DNA from: Letharia columbiana | Lineage: Eukaryota > Ascomycota > Lecanoromycetes > Lecanorales > Parmeliaceae | Length of the DNA stretch: 64,000 nt | Assembly: GCF_014066305.1 (NCBI RefSeq) | Contig: NW_023501086.1 | Coordinates: 203,501-267,500, forward strand | Direction of reading: 5' to 3' | Part shown: one piece after another, positions 60,201 through 64,000 of the stretch | How the letters are laid out: each line of letters begins with the position of its first letter | Position numbering within the stretch: position 1 is the first letter of the stretch | Position numbers and translations under genes: made by a program | The notes under the pieces: model-generated | Seen by the model: the letters and a program-made list of their open reading frames with translations, nothing else | Database searches by the model: none | Told to the model about the DNA's origin: nothing

Positions 60201-61797
60201 TTTTTACTCTTTAAATCTAATATATTATTAATAGCTTAAAAATTTATATTTAATACTTATAGAAAAATAATTAATTCTTAAAAAGTATTAAAAGATTATT
60301 CTAAAATTTAATATTTTAGATATATAGAGATTAGTTATTTAAGATTAAATATCTTATAAATATTAGTAAATTTTAAGAGAGCGATAGCTATAGAGAATTA
60401 TATATAGAAGTTCTTAAACGATTTCTTCTTATCTATTATTCTTATATTAAATTTAAAATTAAATATCTTAATATTTAATTTAATAATCTTATTATATATT
60501 TCGAATATATTATCTAATTTATTAATTATCTCTTAAATAATTTAATATAAATTTAAAATATCTTCGTTTACTCTTATTTTAATTTTTAATAATATTATAT
60601 ATAATAAATTTATAATAATCTTATATATAATCGATTTTTTTAAGTTTAATAAGAAAGATTATAACGCTTTATTTAAATTTTACTTTAAGATATTAATATT
60701 AGCTATCTTACTTATTTTAATTATTAATATTATAAAAATCTAGAATATTAAAATATCGTTTATTTAATTTTATACTCTTTACGCGATTTATAATAGAGAT
60801 ATAATATAAGTTTTAATAGATATTATTAATAGAAATACTCGATTAATAAAATATAAATATAATCTTTACGTCTTTCTTATTAAAGTTTTTTAAATTAGTT
60901 AATATATAAGATTATTACTTCTTTAACTATTAGTCTTTATATTTTAAGTCTTATTTAAATTTCTTATTTTTTTTAATAAGTTTTATAGTATTTATATAAT
61001 ATCTATTACGTAAATTTCGAAATCTATTATTAATTTCTCGCTTATAAAATAATTAGTTATTATTATTATTTAGCTAGATAATAATTACTAATATCTTTAT
61101 TTTAATATAAATAATATTTTAATTAAATTCTTTATTTTACTATTAAAATATCTTAATATTATAACTAGTAATTCGAAAGCTCTCTATTAAAGTTTTTAAT
61201 TTATTATATTAAATATTAAAAGTATTAATAGCGCTTTTTATAAAATTCTATAAATTAATAATAAATATAAAAATTATAATTAACTCTTTTTAATAATATT
61301 CGTAAGTTATACTTCGATATAATCTAAATTAAATTTAATAGTATATCTTTTAAAGATAAGATATTTTCTCTTATATTATACGAATAATATAAAGATATTT
61401 AAGATCTTCTTATCGAAGTTCTTAAGTTTTTCTAGATAATAATATATCTATAACTTACTTATAACGATTTAATTTTAGATATTATTTAAATTTAAGATTA
61501 ATAAGTTTATAGCTAAGTTTATAGCTAATATTAAGCTAGTAAAAATTTAAAGAAAATTTAATTTAAAGTTTATTTTTTTTAGTATATTAAAAAAAATAAA
61601 AAATTTAAATTTTTATTTAATTTAGCTAGATTAATCTTTATATAAATAAAAAATCTTCTTTTAAATAATCTTTTAAGTAATAAGCTTCTTTAATTATAGC
61701 TACTAACTTCTTAATAATATAATTTTTTCTTAATTATATATTTAATATAATTAGTAAATAAATTACTATCGCTCTAGAAGAAAGATAGATAGTATTA

Positions 61798-61982
61798 TAT
61801 TAAAGACTTAATAGTATATATAATAACTCTATATTATAATATAAAGAGAATACTATTTATATAGAATTATTATAAATATAAACTTTATAATAAGATAGAA
61901 AGATTAAAAGATCTTAATACGCTAAGCTTAATTAGATTATAATATAAGTAAGTAAGATCGTAAGATTATTAAAATCGTAATA
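61798..61982 (-). repeat. 5' LTR of Gypsy-2B
   Basis: 185 bp; plus strand starts TATTAAAGACTTAATAG and ends TTAAAATCGTAATA. The adjoining leader (GATAGATAGTATTATA) matches that of copy A. Confidence 0.9.
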
Positions 61983-62330
61983 TTAGTAAGTAATATTTAA
62001 ATTTCTTACGCTTTAATAACTCTAAGACTAATTTTTAAAATTCTTAAAAATTCGAAAAGCATAAATAGCGCTTTAAAAATTAGAAAAAAATCTCAAAATT
62101 TTAATAGAAAATAAAAAAGTAATTCTATGTGTTAATAATATATATCTATTTTTTTAATAAGAAAGGTGTAAGAGAGTAAGATTTTAATAGTTACGAACGC
62201 TAATTTATTTATTTACGATAACTTAGTCGATCTAATTAAAGAGCGTAGCGAACTCGAATTAATAATTAACTATATATATAAATTTAAGATTTTTAAGCTT
62301 AATTCTATCTTATTCTTTTATATATATTAA

Positions 62331-63005
62331 TTAAAATGTTAAGATTTTTTTTTTTAAAATTATAGAACGAAATATAAGCTTTTAGATAAAAAAAGAATTT
62401 CTAAATTTAGTCTTATAATTATTAAAGCGTAAGGAATTCAAATATCGCTTATTAAAGTTCGCTCGATAGCCGAATAGCTCGCTTATTAAAGTTCGCTTAT
62501 TAAAGATTACTTATCTATTTACTCGATAGCTCTAATTAAAAAAAAAATTATAAATTTAATTTATAAATCTTTATTCTACTTTTAATCCTTTAATAACTTT
62601 ACTATTTTCTATTAAATAATATAAATTCTTTTTTTAAATTATAGCTCGCAATTTATACTTTTTAATAATATAAAAATTATAAAATTCGATCTTATAATTA
62701 TTAAAGCGTAAGAAATTTAAATATCGCTTATTAAAGTTCGCTCGACAGCTCTAATTAAAAAATAGATATATATTATTTAATTCTAAAACAACTTTTTTAT
62801 TTTCTATTAAAATTTTAAGATTCTTCTTTTAAATTATAGAATATAATATAAGCTTTTAAATAAATAAAAAATCTTGAAATTTAATTTAATAGTTCTTTAA
62901 AGATAAGAAATTTAAATATCGCTTATTAAAGATCGCTTATTAAATTTACTCGATAGCTCTAATTAAAAAAAACGATTATAAATTTAATTTATAGATCTTT
63001 ACTCG
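62331..63005 (-). mobile_element. Composite of three truncated Z pieces
   Basis: Three successive minus-strand stretches share the inner part of short Z elements (AAATTATAGAACGAAAT-type start, ATTATTAAAGCGTAAG, GCTTATTAAAG words, GCTCTAATTAAAA): about 62331-62577, 62578-62744 and 62745-63005. Only the last has the normal end CTTTACTCG followed by T at 63006. None has the conserved ~145-bp 3' end. It may be one element with internal tandem duplications, or several nested insertions. Confidence 0.6.
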
Positions 63006-64000
63006 TAGATATATAAATAGATATAGCGCTCGCGAATATAGTTACCTCTATTAAGACTCTTATAAATTTTATTTTCTTCGATTATAACGAGCTTATTAAG
63101 ATTAAGCGTATCGATATTTAACTTATTATTATTTATATAAATTTCTTTAAATATAAGAAAATCTCTATAACTCTAATTATTCGCTTTTTAGATTTTAGAG
63201 TTATTTTAATTATCTTAAAAATATATAATAATAAAGACGAGATAATAAGTAAGAATAAAGTTAACTTTATAAGTAATAAGTAGTTATAGTAAGCGAATAA
63301 TATATATATAAAGAATCTTATTTAAGTCTTTCTTTATATTTATATATATAAAGCGATTAATAATTATCGAGTATATATAAAAGTAATATATTAAATAATT
63401 ATAGCTATTAATATTTTTATTCTTCTTAATTAAAATAATATATATATAGATTAATCTAGCGAAGTTTTTAATCTTAAAGATTTTAAAGAAGATTTACTTA
63501 AAGTACTTAACGTATATACTTCGAGATCTTTTAATAATATTAAAAAAGAGCTTTTTATCTTCGAAATAATAAAAGAAGATTTTTCTTCTTTTCTCTTAAT
63601 CTAATTTAGAGTTAAATAAATTTAAATTTAATATATTAAAATAATAATAACGATATTTATAATTATAGTAATAATAATAATAATAGTAATATAATTTATA
63701 AACTCGATTCTTATAATAATAGCGATAATTTCGCTTCTCTTAAATCTTAAATAATTAAATTATTAATTTTTAAAAATCTACTTTAATAGTAAGCGAGAGC
63801 GTTTTCTTAATCTTATTTAGACTAATAATTCTCAATAGCGTTTTATATATAAGAATCTTCTCGCGAGAGAAAGATATTTTAATTTTAATAATCTTTTTAG
63901 TCTTAGAAGTCTTATTAATCGTATTAAAGATCTTTTTAATAATCTTAAAAGCGAGTATAGCTCGTTTAATCGCTTTTTTAAATCTAGTAAAAATAGCGAA
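63006..64000 (+). other. Decayed DNA with a possible ghost ORF at the edge
   Basis: RIP-mutated. From about 63782 to the window end one plus-strand frame has few stops, all TAA/TAG at plausible Gln/Trp positions, and reads as a Ser/Asn/Arg-rich protein (FNSKRERFLNLI, LLARERYFNFNNLF, SEYSSFNRFFKSSKNSE). If Asn is partly former Asp, it would be acidic and serine-rich. No family recognised; it continues beyond the window. Confidence 0.35.

Larger units (their letters stand above)
55407..61982 (-). mobile_element. Ty3/Gypsy element Gypsy-2B (minus), inside Z5
   Basis: 6,576 bp, inverted second copy of Gypsy-2. LTRs 185 bp each (55407-55591, 61798-61982), 12 bp longer than in copy A because of an extra CTTACTTA-type repeat near the LTR start. 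Target duplication TTAAT (55402-55406) / TTAGT (61983-61987), differing by one RIP-type G/A change. Full interior with gag and pol ghosts. Confidence 0.9.
55314..62330 (+). mobile_element. Helitron-like element Z5 (short form), interrupted by Gypsy-2B
   Basis: 5' part 55314-55406 (CGAGTAAAGGTTTATAAATT...GCGAACTTTAAT) and 3' part 61983-62330 (TTAGTAAGTAATATTT...TTTTATATATATTAA) are the halves of one ~436-bp Z element like Z2. Removing Gypsy-2B and one target copy restores GCGAACTTTAGTAAG, the counterpart of GCGAACTTTGGTAAG in Z2. Flanked by A (55313) and T (62331). Confidence 0.8.

Noticed and set aside
1..64000. AT-rich organelle or AT-rich bacterial/apicomplexan genome
   Set aside because: No mitochondrial, plastid or bacterial genes; the bias is dinucleotide-specific (CpA/TpG lost) and stops abruptly at element boundaries, which fits RIP and not a global base bias.

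Overview
The window reads as a fungal AT-rich, transposon-packed block, most likely from a filamentous ascomycete that performs repeat-induced point mutation (RIP). By eye almost all of it is very AT-rich, CpA and TpG are nearly absent, and TpA, CpG and CpT remain. Recognisable retrotransposon frames are full of TAA/TAG exactly where CAA, CAG or TGG are expected. I see no ordinary host gene, tRNA, rRNA or CRISPR array. Species cannot be named.

Layout. 1-7257: decayed DNA with the ghost of a CACTA/Plavaka-like transposase (about 2.4-5.05 kb), a (CT)18 tract and a 90-bp tandem repeat. 7258-18453: two short copies of a Helitron-like family, here called Z, in opposite orientation on either side of a Ty3/Gypsy element with chromodomain (10324-17601), which itself holds a solo LTR. 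18454-26063: decayed DNA with copies of a ~240-bp repeat (M) and 15-bp arrays in mirror arrangement. 26069-27212: a 1.14-kb element with 153-bp direct terminal repeats and a TTAAT target duplication, GC-normal inside, carrying the only intact ORF (167 codons). 27218-35727: decayed repeat W, split by two longer Z elements: Z3 (30817-32731), mostly spared by RIP, and Z4 (33370-34573), a RIP-mutated inverted copy of it. 35728-53018: a Russian-doll stack: LTR element Y (TSD AATTA) containing minus-strand Gypsy X, whose reverse transcriptase frame is cut by Gypsy-2A (TSD TAATC). 53019-64000: second W copy, M copy, Z5 interrupted by a second Gypsy-2 (minus), a composite of Z pieces, and a decayed right edge.

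The two GC-normal islands are the most interesting part. They are different kinds of mobile element, yet the ORF of the LTR-type element and the gene relic of Z3 share a homologous stretch (Ala/Thr-Glu-Lys/Asn repeats followed by a LSTIxHQ-type motif). Z3 and Z4 can be compared with a paralogous uninterrupted W sequence at 53-54 kb. Both sit exactly between A and T with no target duplication, the Helitron signature. Z4, although RIP-killed, keeps one continuous frame, so it records the gene before tandem duplications broke the frame in Z3.

All coordinates of decayed domains are approximate; LTR and Z ends were read base by base. Family assignments rest on motif recognition by eye, without database searches.
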